A DNA stretch of 33,742 nt, taken from JAWLFY01 sp041685355. Lineage in GTDB: Bacteria > Planctomycetota > Planctomycetia > Pirellulales > Pirellulaceae. The DNA is taken from NCBI GenBank assembly GCA_041685355.1, contig JAWLFY010000042.1, positions 1 through 33,742 on the forward strand, read 5' to 3'. The position numbers and the translations under genes are program-made. Shown one piece after another: positions 21,579-30,853 of this stretch (its first letter is position 1; each line of letters opens with the position of its first letter). Below the pieces are notes generated by a model that searched no databases, had not been told where the DNA came from, and worked only from the letters and a program-made list of their open reading frames with translations.

Positions 21579-22688
21579 TTATCCGACTGGATCGGTCTTG
21601 TCGGGCTTAGGACGCGCTCGCGGTAAGGGACGACAGTGCGAGGGTCGCATCCGACGACACCCCCGCCGTTTGGCCTCGCGCTCGAGGGACGCTTCGCAGC
21701 CCGCCGCGGTCTTCAAACACCGGTCGAAGCACATTACCGCCTCCCGAAATTCCACCGGATCGAACCCCAGACGCTGAAGGGTTAGTTCTCCGGCTTCTGG
21801 GGTCCTCGTCATTGCGTCGGATGACTCGCCCTTCCTGGCGGGGCATGAAAGCCATCGCAACAAATCCGCATATTCCTCGAGCCCCATCGGCAGACACCCC
21901 AACGGGTAATCGGACTTTGCATTGATCGCTTCTTCCAACTCCTCCCGCGACATCCGATTGACAACCTGCGACGACTCACCGTCGCACTCCTCCGCCAACT
22001 CCAGCGGGGCAAGCCAATGGGACGGGTCAACCGTTTCGTTATCAAGCGTCCGGAGACGTTCGCCGATCGAGACGTGAGGGTACGCTTCGAGGCTTTCCGT
22101 ACACCCACCTCGGATCGGGTTCAGGTCAACGTATGCCATACACGCGAGCACTGCAGCTTCGTCCAACAGGCGTCGCATGCCGAAACGGTCTTCCCAGAAA
22201 TGTCCCTGCATCTCATCCTCGGCGTTGGACCGAATCCCCATGTATTGGCTCAGTTGGCGAATCAGCCACGAGGGGTTTGATAGACGTCGCCGACGTTCTT
22301 CAAGCCATCCGGGAGTCGCCAGCACGGTCTGGATTTCTTTCTCGGTCGGAGGCTTGGGCGTGCCGTCGCGGTTTTTTTTCGATAAGGGGCAAATGTGCAG
22401 CCAAGCGATGGCAACGTCCCGATCAGACATCTTGGCGACGAGGTCCGGTCGGTTGCGGAGGACGAGATGGAAGTGGTTTGAGAGCACCGCGTAGGCAAGA
22501 ACGTCGATGCAAAAATGGCGAGAGTACCTTTTTAATCGCTGGTAGAACCAATCGCGGCGATGGGAATAGTCTTTCCCCGTATGGGGGTCATAGCCACAGA
22601 GAAAACTGCGTCGGACAATCCGATTGAAACAGTGATAGACACCAACGACATCCGACTCATAGACGTCGGATCGGGGACCTCGAGTCAC
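21579..22688 (-). CDS. REP-associated tyrosine transposase (RAYT, Y1/HUH family)
   Basis: A 369-residue single-strand transposase of the IS200/RAYT class. The HUH metal motif is His72-Phe-His74 in VLSNHFHLVLRNRP, and the likely catalytic tyrosine is Tyr186 in MAYVDLNPIRGG. GHFWEDRFGMRRLLDEAAVLACMAYVDLNP is the long form of the signature seen in this family. A C-terminal extension of about 170 residues follows, ending in a basic tail (RRMRPSHC, RARPKPDK). RAYTs are single-copy, domesticated-looking genes that mobilise or maintain short palindromic repeats. GTG 22688 is chosen because AAGGAG lies 8 nt upstream. No terminal inverted repeats of an insertion sequence are evident, but GGGGACAG motif fields lie on both sides. 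Confidence 0.9.
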   Translation of the reverse strand: MTRGPRSDVYESDVVGVYHCFNRIVRRSFLCGYDPHTGKDYSHRRDWFYQRLKRYSRHFCIDVLAYAVLSNHFHLVLRNRPDLVAKMSDRDVAIAWLHICPLSKKNRDGTPKPPTEKEIQTVLATPGWLEERRRRLSNPSWLIRQLSQYMGIRSNAEDEMQGHFWEDRFGMRRLLDEAAVLACMAYVDLNPIRGGCTESLEAYPHVSIGERLRTLDNETVDPSHWLAPLELAEECDGESSQVVNRMSREELEEAINAKSDYPLGCLPMGLEEYADLLRWLSCPARKGESSDAMTRTPEAGELTLQRLGFDPVEFREAVMCFDRCLKTAAGCEASLEREAKRRGCRRMRPSHCRPLPRARPKPDKTDPVG

Positions 22689-23236
22689 GGCGATTCTCCT
22701 TCGAAAACCAGGGCTGTTGATCTCTGACCGGAAGTGTACGCAAGGGCACTCCTCGGGGCAATGGTTTTTTGATCAGTATCTGAGGGGGTTCAGCAGACCA
22801 CCTAGGCGTGGCGTCCGACTCGGCGTGGGCAGCGATCCTAAGCCGGGTTGGGTAACGAAAAGGGGCAACCGACCGTCAAAACGGGGGGCAGTGTCTGGTC
22901 TCGGGGCCGCTGACGGGGACAGTACCTTGGTCTCGGGGAGGGAGGATCGCTTTTTCCGCTAGAAATTGCCTGTCGATCGGGACACTACTGATCTTCACAT
23001 GGAGAACAGTGAGTCGGTGATCGGGGACAGCATGTCGGCGGAAAGTGACTCGGTCACTGTACCGAGGCCACCATGGTTCCCGGCGATCGCGGGGCGAGGT
23101 GCGCCGATCCGACTTTCGGAGAGTTGGTAACGATTTTTTTGGACGGGCCCGGTATCTTGGGTGACGTCCCAACCACATATTCAACGCCGAACGGATCGAC
23201 GTTACACCGACCCGCTGACGCCGCACTGAGGAACTG
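22689..23236. repeat. Repeat-bearing gap upstream of the RAYT gene and murB
   Basis: About 550 bp without a convincing gene. GGGGGGCAGTGTCTGGTCTCGG lies at 22883 (halves GGGGGGCAGTG and TCTGGTCTCGG), GGGGACAGTACCTTGG at 22915 and GGGGACAG at 23023, all in the same style as the field on the other side of the transposase. The murB promoter should lie in the last 150 bp, where a T-rich patch precedes GGTATCTTGG, but no clear pair is seen. Confidence 0.6.
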
Positions 23237-24115
23237 ATGAGCTTTCCGGAGGACCTGTTACACCTGGTGAGAACCGACGTGCCGCTCGCGCCGATGGCTT
23301 GGCTCGGAATCGGCGGTCCGGCACGTTATTTCGCCGAGCCGGTGGCCCTCGACGAGTTGCAGCGTTTGCAGCGGTCCGCGGGGGAAGCCTCGCTCGCCGT
23401 TCGTGTAATGGGAGGGGGCAGTAACGTGCTCGTCCGCGAGGCGGGGGTTGACGGGCTCGTCATCAGTTTGGCCGCCGCCGCGACGAGCCAACTCGAGATC
23501 GACGGGGACCGGATGGTCGCCGGGGCCGGTGCGAATCTCTCGCACGCGGTGATCAAAGCGGTCGGGGCGGGACTCGGGGGGCTGGAGCACCTCGTTGGGA
23601 TTCCCGGCACGGTCGGCGGAGCCGTTGTCGGCAATGTTACTGGAGGCGGTCGTGACATCGGCTCGGTCGTCGAATCGGTTGACGTACTGGAGACGGACGG
23701 GACCCTCCGCACGATCGCCCAAGAGGATCTCGGGTTCTCGCATCGCAAGTCAACGCTTTCGGGGCTCGTGGTCGCGTCGGTCCGGTTTCGGCTGCAATCG
23801 GGCAACGCGGCGGCATTAACGAAAGGGATGCAAAAGCTTTGGATCAGCTTGCAAGCGTCTCGCCCGGGCGGTAATCAGCGGGTGGCGATGCCTTTTGTCG
23901 ACCCGGACGGGATGCCCGCGGGCGAACTGATTCGCTCCGTCGGACTCGCCGGAATCCGGGAAGGGGCCGTCTCTCTTGATACCGCCCAGCCCCATTATCT
24001 GGTCGCCCACGAGGGGGCGACGAGCGACCAGTGTCTGGCGTTGATCGAGCGAGTCCGTGAGCAGGTATTGCTGCAAACGGGGATCGACTTGCAACTGAAC
24101 CTTCAGATCTGGTAA
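23237..24115 (+). CDS. murB: MurB-like UDP-N-acetylenolpyruvoylglucosamine reductase with altered active site
   Basis: A 292-residue flavoprotein of the MurB family, which makes UDP-MurNAc for peptidoglycan. FAD-binding signatures are clear: GGGSNVLV (about residue 60), VAGAGANLSHAVIKAV and GIPGTVGGAVVGNVTGGG. The arginine site HRKS and the AGELIRSVGLAGIREGAVSLD region also match. Two normally invariant proton-relay positions look changed: the GS-FFKNP serine motif reads VAMPFVDP, and the C-terminal L-x-x-E-V motif reads LQLNLQIW. The call is firm for family, less firm for activity. AGGAACTG precedes the ATG. It lies 30 bp before the FtsQ-like gene, as in dcw clusters. Confidence 0.85.
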   Translation: MSFPEDLLHLVRTDVPLAPMAWLGIGGPARYFAEPVALDELQRLQRSAGEASLAVRVMGGGSNVLVREAGVDGLVISLAAAATSQLEIDGDRMVAGAGANLSHAVIKAVGAGLGGLEHLVGIPGTVGGAVVGNVTGGGRDIGSVVESVDVLETDGTLRTIAQEDLGFSHRKSTLSGLVVASVRFRLQSGNAAALTKGMQKLWISLQASRPGGNQRVAMPFVDPDGMPAGELIRSVGLAGIREGAVSLDTAQPHYLVAHEGATSDQCLALIERVREQVLLQTGIDLQLNLQIW

Positions 24116-24145
24116 GTCGTCTCACCGACAGGGACGGATTTTAGC

Positions 24146-25147
24146 GTGGACCGACGAAGGAAATGGGCACGCGTGGCTAAGGACTCGTCGAAGAAGAAAC
24201 AACGTTCGGGCGCGGCCGGCGGTCCGAGGCCGGTTCGGGACCTGCTCGGTCGACTGATCAAGGCTCCGGCGGCCCTCTCGATCCTCTGGCCGGCGTTGCT
24301 TTTCCTTGCAAGCTACCTCGCGTGGCAGAACTGGGGGGCCGAACGGGTCGCGACCCGATTGTACGGAATCGACCGCTCTCTCGTCCGCCTCAACGAGCCC
24401 CCGGATCACATCCGCGAGGACATCGTCGAGACGGTGTACCGGGATTCGGCGATGGGGGACCTGTCGCTGCTCGATCCCCGAGCAACCGCGAGGATCGCGT
24501 CGGCATTCTCGATCCACCCCTGGGTTCGGAAGGTCGTCAGCGTTCGCAAACGCCCGCAGGGCCGTGTCGAAGTGCTGGCCGAGTATCGATATCCGGTCGC
24601 GATGGTGATTCATCGCGAGACGTCATCACTCAGCGGGTCATCTGCCGGTGCTGGCCCGTTCGACGCGAGTGCTGACCCCTTCAATGCTGCATCCTCGGGA
24701 ACCGACCGGCCCGCCGAGCGCACCGGCGTCTTGTATTTGCCGGTCGACCGAGACGGAATCGTCTTGCCGACCGATGATTTCGCTCGGGCCGAGACTCGTG
24801 ATTACATCCACATCGACGTTCCTGGGGTGACAACCGCGCAGAAATTCGTCGGGGAGTCCTACGGCGACCGCCGAGTCGAAGCGGCCGCCCGACTTGCCGC
24901 GGTGCTGTCGGAATACCGCGAACGAATCGGGATCCGTTCGATCGCCGCTCGCGCCGATCTGCGGGGGGATGCGGTGACACAGCTCGAGCTGACCACGTTC
25001 GACGGCAAGAGGGTTTTTTGGGGAAGCCCCCCGGGCCAAGAAGGCGAAGACGAGGCGATCGCCGCGGCGAAGGTCCAGTCGCTACTCGACACCCCCGCTG
25101 CCGAGGCGGACCTTCGCCGAGCGGGACTCGGACACCTAGGGCATTAG
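24146..25147 (+). CDS. ftsQ: FtsQ/DivIB-like cell-division membrane protein
   Basis: A 333-residue bitopic protein. A basic, Lys/Arg-rich cytoplasmic start is followed by one membrane helix (about residues 44-61, AALSILWPALLFLASYLAW). A POTRA-like and FtsQ-like extracytoplasmic region then reads IASAFSIHPWVRKVVSVRKRPQGRVEV, with the PWV-x-x-V-x-V-x-x-x-P pattern of FtsQ. A Ser/Ala/Gly-rich insertion (about 167-195) and a beta-rich end (VLYLPVDRDGIVLPTD, then LTTFDGKRVFWGSPP) follow, matching the FtsQ 'DxxGxVLP' segment. FtsQ links the septal synthesis complex in FtsZ-dividing bacteria. Planctomycetes lack FtsZ, so its role here is open. GTG is used as start; GTG 24173 is an alternative. Confidence 0.78.
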   Translation: MDRRRKWARVAKDSSKKKQRSGAAGGPRPVRDLLGRLIKAPAALSILWPALLFLASYLAWQNWGAERVATRLYGIDRSLVRLNEPPDHIREDIVETVYRDSAMGDLSLLDPRATARIASAFSIHPWVRKVVSVRKRPQGRVEVLAEYRYPVAMVIHRETSSLSGSSAGAGPFDASADPFNAASSGTDRPAERTGVLYLPVDRDGIVLPTDDFARAETRDYIHIDVPGVTTAQKFVGESYGDRRVEAAARLAAVLSEYRERIGIRSIAARADLRGDAVTQLELTTFDGKRVFWGSPPGQEGEDEAIAAAKVQSLLDTPAAEADLRRAGLGHLGH

Positions 25148-25189
25148 CCTTGAATCCCTGCGAGCGAGTACACGGTCAGACGTCCGCAG

Positions 25190-25415
25190 AACGCGGTCGG
25201 GCACGAACACGGTCGGGCACTGACCCTGGTCGCAGGCACTGTCCCCGGTCCCAGTCCCCGGTCCCAGGCACTGTCCCCGGTCGGAGTCGTCCGCGGTCGG
25301 AGTTGTCGCACCAGGCACTGTCCCCGGTCGGAGTCCGGGAAGGATGGATGGGGCCCGTCGGGCACTGTCCCTGATAAGTGGTCGGGTCCCTGATAGTTGT
25401 CCGATAGGTGTCCCT
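25190..25415. repeat. Repeat field with GGCACTGTCCCC motifs upstream of the pilus locus
   Basis: GGCACTGTCCCC occurs at 25235, 25267 and 25314 and GGCACTGTCCC at 25361. They are linked by CGGTCGGAGTC, CGGTCCCAG and GTCCCTGATAG units. It is the complement style of the GGGGACAGTGCC motif near the RAYT gene. The whole 396-bp gap between ftsQ and pilB shows no gene; the pilB promoter must lie in or right after this field. Confidence 0.75.
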
Positions 25416-25543
25416 GATAGGTGATAGGTCGGGTGGTCCGGCAGCCGGAACTTCTTTTCTTCGTGTCGCCTGCTATCCTAGGCGGATACCTTTTCTCCAC
25501 TCCCCCCGAACTTCGCGGCACGGCGTCTGGGACGTAGACCAAG

Positions 25544-27304
25544 ATGAGCAAGACGATGCAAGATTTCACTGACCTGCTCCTTCAGCAGGGCGTGATTAGC
25601 CTCGACCAACTCTCCGAGGCGGAGCAGATCTCGAAGGACACCGCCGCGAATATCGGCGACGTGCTGATCAAGCTGGAGTATGCCAGCCCCGAGGACGTCG
25701 CCGGGGCGATGGCGAAATTTCACAAAATCCCCTATGTCGACCTGCGGCAAACCCGGATCCCCGAGTCGGTGATCGAACTCGTCCCCGAATCGGTCGCCCG
25801 AGAAAATACGGTGATCCCCTACAAGGACGAAGACGGGGCACTGACGATCCTGATCGCCGACCCGTTCGACCTCGAGACGATCGAGAAGCTGCGGTTCATC
25901 CTGAATCGCAAGATCGAGACCGCGCTCGCCCCCAAAGAGGCGATCACCGGGGCGATCAACCACTACTACGGGCAAGTCGAAGGGGAATCCGCTGACTCGA
26001 TGCTGCAAGAGTTCACCGACACCGCGATCGACTTCACCGAGACCGAAGGGGGGGACGAAACGCACTCGGACGAAACCGTCGACGACAGCAGCGCCCCGGT
26101 AATCCGGTTGGTCAATCTGATGATCGCCGAAGCGGTCCAGCTGCGGGCGAGCGACATCCACATCGAGCCGTTCGAGGACCGCGTCCGCATCCGCTACCGG
26201 ATCGATGGCGTCTGCGTCGAACGGGAAAACGCCCCCCGGCGGATGCTCTCGGCGATGATCGCCCGCATCAAGATCCTCTCCAAAATCGACATCTCCGAAA
26301 AACGACGCCCCACCGATGGGCGGATCAAGATCACCGTCGGCGACAAACAGCTCGACCTGCGGGTCAGCGTGATCCCGACCAACCACGGCCAGTCGTGCGT
26401 GATGCGGCTGCTCGACAAGGACAACATCAAGGTCGGCGTCCGCCAACTGGGGCTCTCCCAGCGGGACTTCCGGAACTTCAACAACCTGATCCGTCGCCCC
26501 AACGGGATCGTCCTCGTCACCGGACCCACCGGGTCGGGGAAGACCACCACCCTCTATGCAGCCCTCAACACGCTGAACCGGCCCGACCGCAAAATCATCA
26601 CCGCCGAAGATCCCGTCGAATATTACTTGCCGGGCATCAACCAAGTCGAAGTCCGACACTCCATCGGACTCGACTTCGCCCGCATCATCCGCGCGATGCT
26701 CCGCCAAGCCCCCAACATCATCCTGGTCGGCGAGATGCGCGACCACGAGACCGCATCGATGGGGATTCAAGCTTCACTAACGGGACACCTGGTTTTTAGT
26801 ACGCTGCATACGAACGATGCGCCCAGTGCTATCTCGCGAATGGTGGACATCGGTATCCCTGGGTATATGGTCGCCAGCAGCGTCATCGCGGTCTTGGCCC
26901 AACGTTTGGTACGGACGATCTGCCCCCGCTGCAAGGTCAGGTACCAGCCGCCCGAAAGCGTGATCGCCGATTCGAAACTTCCGCCCGAGATGGTGAAGCA
27001 GGCGGAGTTCGCTCGCGGGAAGGGGTGTTCCTACTGCGGCAAGACCGGTTACCGCGGCCGGCTGGGGATCTACGAGCTGATGCTGATCAACAACCGGCTC
27101 CGCGAGATGATGTTCAAGGCGGGATCGACCAAGGAGATCCGGACCGAGGCGATAAAGAACGGCATGTCAACGCTTTACGCCGACGGGATGCTGAAGGTGA
27201 TCCGCGGCATCACGACCTTCGAAGAGGTCTACCGGGTGGCCAAGCAGACCGAACAGGAAGAGCTGGCGATGAGCCACCTGGTGGCCGAACTCGACTCGCT
27301 CTAA
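25544..27304 (+). CDS. pilB: Type IV pilus/type II secretion assembly ATPase (PilB/GspE family), first copy
   Basis: A 586-residue hexameric ATPase that powers pilin or pseudopilin polymerisation from the cytoplasm. The N-terminal part (about 1-150) is a T2SSE_N/MshEN-like region. The first helix-loop (FTDLLLQQGVISLDQLSEAE) lacks the arginine and glycine of the cyclic-di-GMP motif. The motor part has DIHIEPFEDRVRIRYRIDG, Walker A GPTGSGKTT at about 326-334, an Asp box ITAEDPVEY, Walker B ILVGEMRDHET, and His box TGHLVFSTLHTNDA. A zinc ribbon CPRC...CSYCGKTGYRGR follows near residue 460-500. The usual RQDPD and GEIRDLET are RQAPN and GEMRDHET here. It is first of the pilus genes, with a 420-bp gap before pilT. 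Confidence 0.94.
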   Translation: MSKTMQDFTDLLLQQGVISLDQLSEAEQISKDTAANIGDVLIKLEYASPEDVAGAMAKFHKIPYVDLRQTRIPESVIELVPESVARENTVIPYKDEDGALTILIADPFDLETIEKLRFILNRKIETALAPKEAITGAINHYYGQVEGESADSMLQEFTDTAIDFTETEGGDETHSDETVDDSSAPVIRLVNLMIAEAVQLRASDIHIEPFEDRVRIRYRIDGVCVERENAPRRMLSAMIARIKILSKIDISEKRRPTDGRIKITVGDKQLDLRVSVIPTNHGQSCVMRLLDKDNIKVGVRQLGLSQRDFRNFNNLIRRPNGIVLVTGPTGSGKTTTLYAALNTLNRPDRKIITAEDPVEYYLPGINQVEVRHSIGLDFARIIRAMLRQAPNIILVGEMRDHETASMGIQASLTGHLVFSTLHTNDAPSAISRMVDIGIPGYMVASSVIAVLAQRLVRTICPRCKVRYQPPESVIADSKLPPEMVKQAEFARGKGCSYCGKTGYRGRLGIYELMLINNRLREMMFKAGSTKEIRTEAIKNGMSTLYADGMLKVIRGITTFEEVYRVAKQTEQEELAMSHLVAELDSL

Positions 27305-27726
27305 GCCGATCCCGGGCTTGCGAAGTTCGCCCTCTGAAGGCTCCAGCGGGGCTGAGATTTCCCTTCCAGCGTCACCGGGTCGAGCCGTCTTGGGCGGTCT
27401 CGGGCAACCCCCCGTCGGGCTAATGTGAGGTCGCCCATCGGATACGCTCCTGCGGCGTCATCGCGAGGCGACCGTTCGTTCGCTCCGCCGCTACAACCGG
27501 AACGCCCCGAAGGCTCTGTCCCCGGTCGTGGCGGCCGTTTTCTTGGTTTTCGGCACGCCGCTATCAATAATGACAGCAACTTCGGCACGCCCACTCGCTT
27601 CGACACAAGCGATCGTCGGCTCGCCGGCTTTCCTTTTCCCTCGTCCACCATTTCACCGCATCACGCCCGGCCCGAACGCGACCTGAAGGTCGTCGCGGCC
27701 GAGACGAACTTCTCGAAGGATTCCCC
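27305..27726. other. 422-bp gap between the first pilB-like gene and pilT
   Basis: There is no convincing gene here. A single GGCTCTGTCCCCGG motif (27512-27525) belongs to the RAYT-type repeat family. The last third carries a candidate promoter. Confidence 0.5.
27543..27571 (+). promoter_or_regulatory. Candidate sigma-70 type promoter for pilT
   Basis: TTGGTT and AATAAT are separated by exactly 17 bp in an otherwise GC-rich gap, about 150 bp before the pilT start. The -10 matches TATAAT at five of six positions; the -35 keeps only TTG. This is a weak call, because planctomycete promoters are poorly described. Confidence 0.35.
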
Positions 27727-28830
27727 GTGGCTAGCGTCCTGATCGACAAGTTGTTGCACGCCGCCATCAAGCAGGGCGTGAGCGACATCCACATCGTTGT
27801 CGGCCAACCGCCCGTTTTCCGCCTGCACGGCCGGATGCGGAAGCTGGAGACGAAGACGCTTGAGGCGGAGGACACGGTCGGGTTGATGAAGAGCATCACC
27901 CCCGAGCGGTGTCAACGTGAGCTTCAAGAGGCTGGGAGTGCCGACTTTGGGTTCGCGTTCGGGGACGCCGCCCGGTTCCGGGTCTCGGTTTTCAAACAAC
28001 GCGGCTTCATCTCGATGGTGCTGCGGCAAATCCCCAACGACAAGCTGACCCCGGAGCAATTGGGGTTGCCCGAGTCGGTGGTCAAGATGGTCCACCGCCC
28101 GCGAGGTCTGTTCTTGGTGACCGGGCCGACCGGTAGCGGGAAGAGTACGACGCTGGCGAGTCTGATCAACCTGCTGAACGAGACGATCGACCACCACATC
28201 ATCACGATCGAGGACCCGATCGAGTTCTATCACGACCACATCGAGAGCACGATCAACCAACGCGAAGTCGGCGTCGACGTGCCGAGTTTCTCCGAGGCGA
28301 TTCGGCGGGCGTTGCGGCAAGACCCCGATGTGATCCTGGTCGGCGAGCTCCGCGATTTGGAAACGATCGAGGCGGCGATCAGCGCCGCGGAGACGGGCCA
28401 CGTCGTGTTCGGCACGCTGCACACCAACAGCGCCCAAGGAACCGTCAACCGGATCATCGACGCGTTCCCCGGCAACCTGCAGGACCAAATCCGGACGCAG
28501 CTCGCCAGCACCCTGATCGGGGTCGTCGCGCAGACGCTGCTGCCCCGCATCGGCGGCGGCCGCTGTGCCGCGTACGAGGTGCTCAACGTCACCCCGGGGA
28601 TCGCGAATCTGATCCGCGAAAACAAGACTTTCCGCATCAACAGCTCGATCCAGACCGGGGCGAAGTTCGGGATGCAGCTGATGGACGACGCGTTGTTCAA
28701 GCATTGGAAGGCGGAGCTGATTACCGTTGAAGACGCGCTCGCCAAGGCCCACCGCCCCGACGACCTGGCGAAACGGATCGTCCAAGCCCGCAAGGGCGTC
28801 GACGAGTCGGTCCCGGTGCCGGAGGAGTAG
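27727..28830 (+). CDS. pilT: Type IV pilus retraction ATPase PilT
   Basis: A 367-residue ATPase of the PilT class, which drives pilus disassembly and retraction. It lacks the long N-terminal domain and zinc ribbon of PilB proteins. Features are DIHIVVGQPPVFRLHG at the N-terminus, Walker A GPTGSGKST (about 133-141), Asp box ITIEDPIEF, Walker B ILVGELRDLET, and His box TGHVVFGTLHTNSAQGTVNRIID. The PilT-type end GIANLIRENK corresponds to the AIRNLIRE motif needed for retraction. The GTG start has AAGGA 7 nt upstream, and no better ATG follows. A run of GGTGGTT repeats begins right at the stop codon. Confidence 0.95.
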   Translation: MASVLIDKLLHAAIKQGVSDIHIVVGQPPVFRLHGRMRKLETKTLEAEDTVGLMKSITPERCQRELQEAGSADFGFAFGDAARFRVSVFKQRGFISMVLRQIPNDKLTPEQLGLPESVVKMVHRPRGLFLVTGPTGSGKSTTLASLINLLNETIDHHIITIEDPIEFYHDHIESTINQREVGVDVPSFSEAIRRALRQDPDVILVGELRDLETIEAAISAAETGHVVFGTLHTNSAQGTVNRIIDAFPGNLQDQIRTQLASTLIGVVAQTLLPRIGGGRCAAYEVLNVTPGIANLIRENKTFRINSSIQTGAKFGMQLMDDALFKHWKAELITVEDALAKAHRPDDLAKRIVQARKGVDESVPVPEE

Positions 28831-28895
28831 GTGGTGGTTGATGGTTGGTGGTTGGGGGTTGGTGGTTGGTGGTTGGTGGTTGGTGGTTGGTGGTT
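28831..28895. repeat. GGTGGTT heptamer repeat after pilT
   Basis: About nine near-perfect 7-bp units (TGGTTGG register), all G/T on the coding strand. They start at the pilT stop codon and end 50 bp before the second pilB-like gene. A related heptamer array follows pilC. Confidence 0.85.
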
Positions 28896-28944
28896 GATCG
28901 TCGGACAATGGCACCCTTTGATAACTAACATTTAACGATTCATC

Positions 28945-30657
<1,713 letters not shown>

Positions 30658-30670
30658 CCTTCGAGCCCAC

Positions 30671-30806
30671 CCGAAAAGGGATTAGGCCCATCCGAAACGG
30701 GGTCAGACCCTCTTTCGGAACGAGCTGGTCGTCAGCAAAGATCCTGGAAAAAACGCTTCATTTGATGTCAACTAGAAATTCACAAAGGGTCTGACCCCTT
30801 TTCGGA
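30671..30806. repeat. Inverted-repeat element with GGGGTCAGACCC ends, inside the pilus operon
   Basis: The left arm (30691-30714) reads TCCGAAACGGGGTCAGACCC followed by TCTT. The right arm (30783-30806) is its complement (AAAGGGTCTGACCCC then TTTTCGGA), with 1-2 mismatches over about 24 bp and a 68-bp spacer. A decayed third unit (CCCGAAAAGGGATTAGGCCC) starts at 30671. There is no gene inside. It lies between the second pilB-like gene and pilC, whose start is 47 bp further on. Confidence 0.7.
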
Positions 30807-30853
30807 TACACCCCTTCTTTCAACTCGCCCCAGCTCAAGCTTCGGGTCCTGCA

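Noticed and set aside
21579..22688. Classic insertion sequence carrying the transposase
   Set aside because: No terminal inverted repeats or target duplication around the gene, and the protein fits the RAYT type rather than a self-mobile IS.
22780..22860. tRNA-like stretch with GGTTCAGCAGACC
   Set aside because: No cloverleaf can be drawn; acceptor and anticodon stems do not pair.
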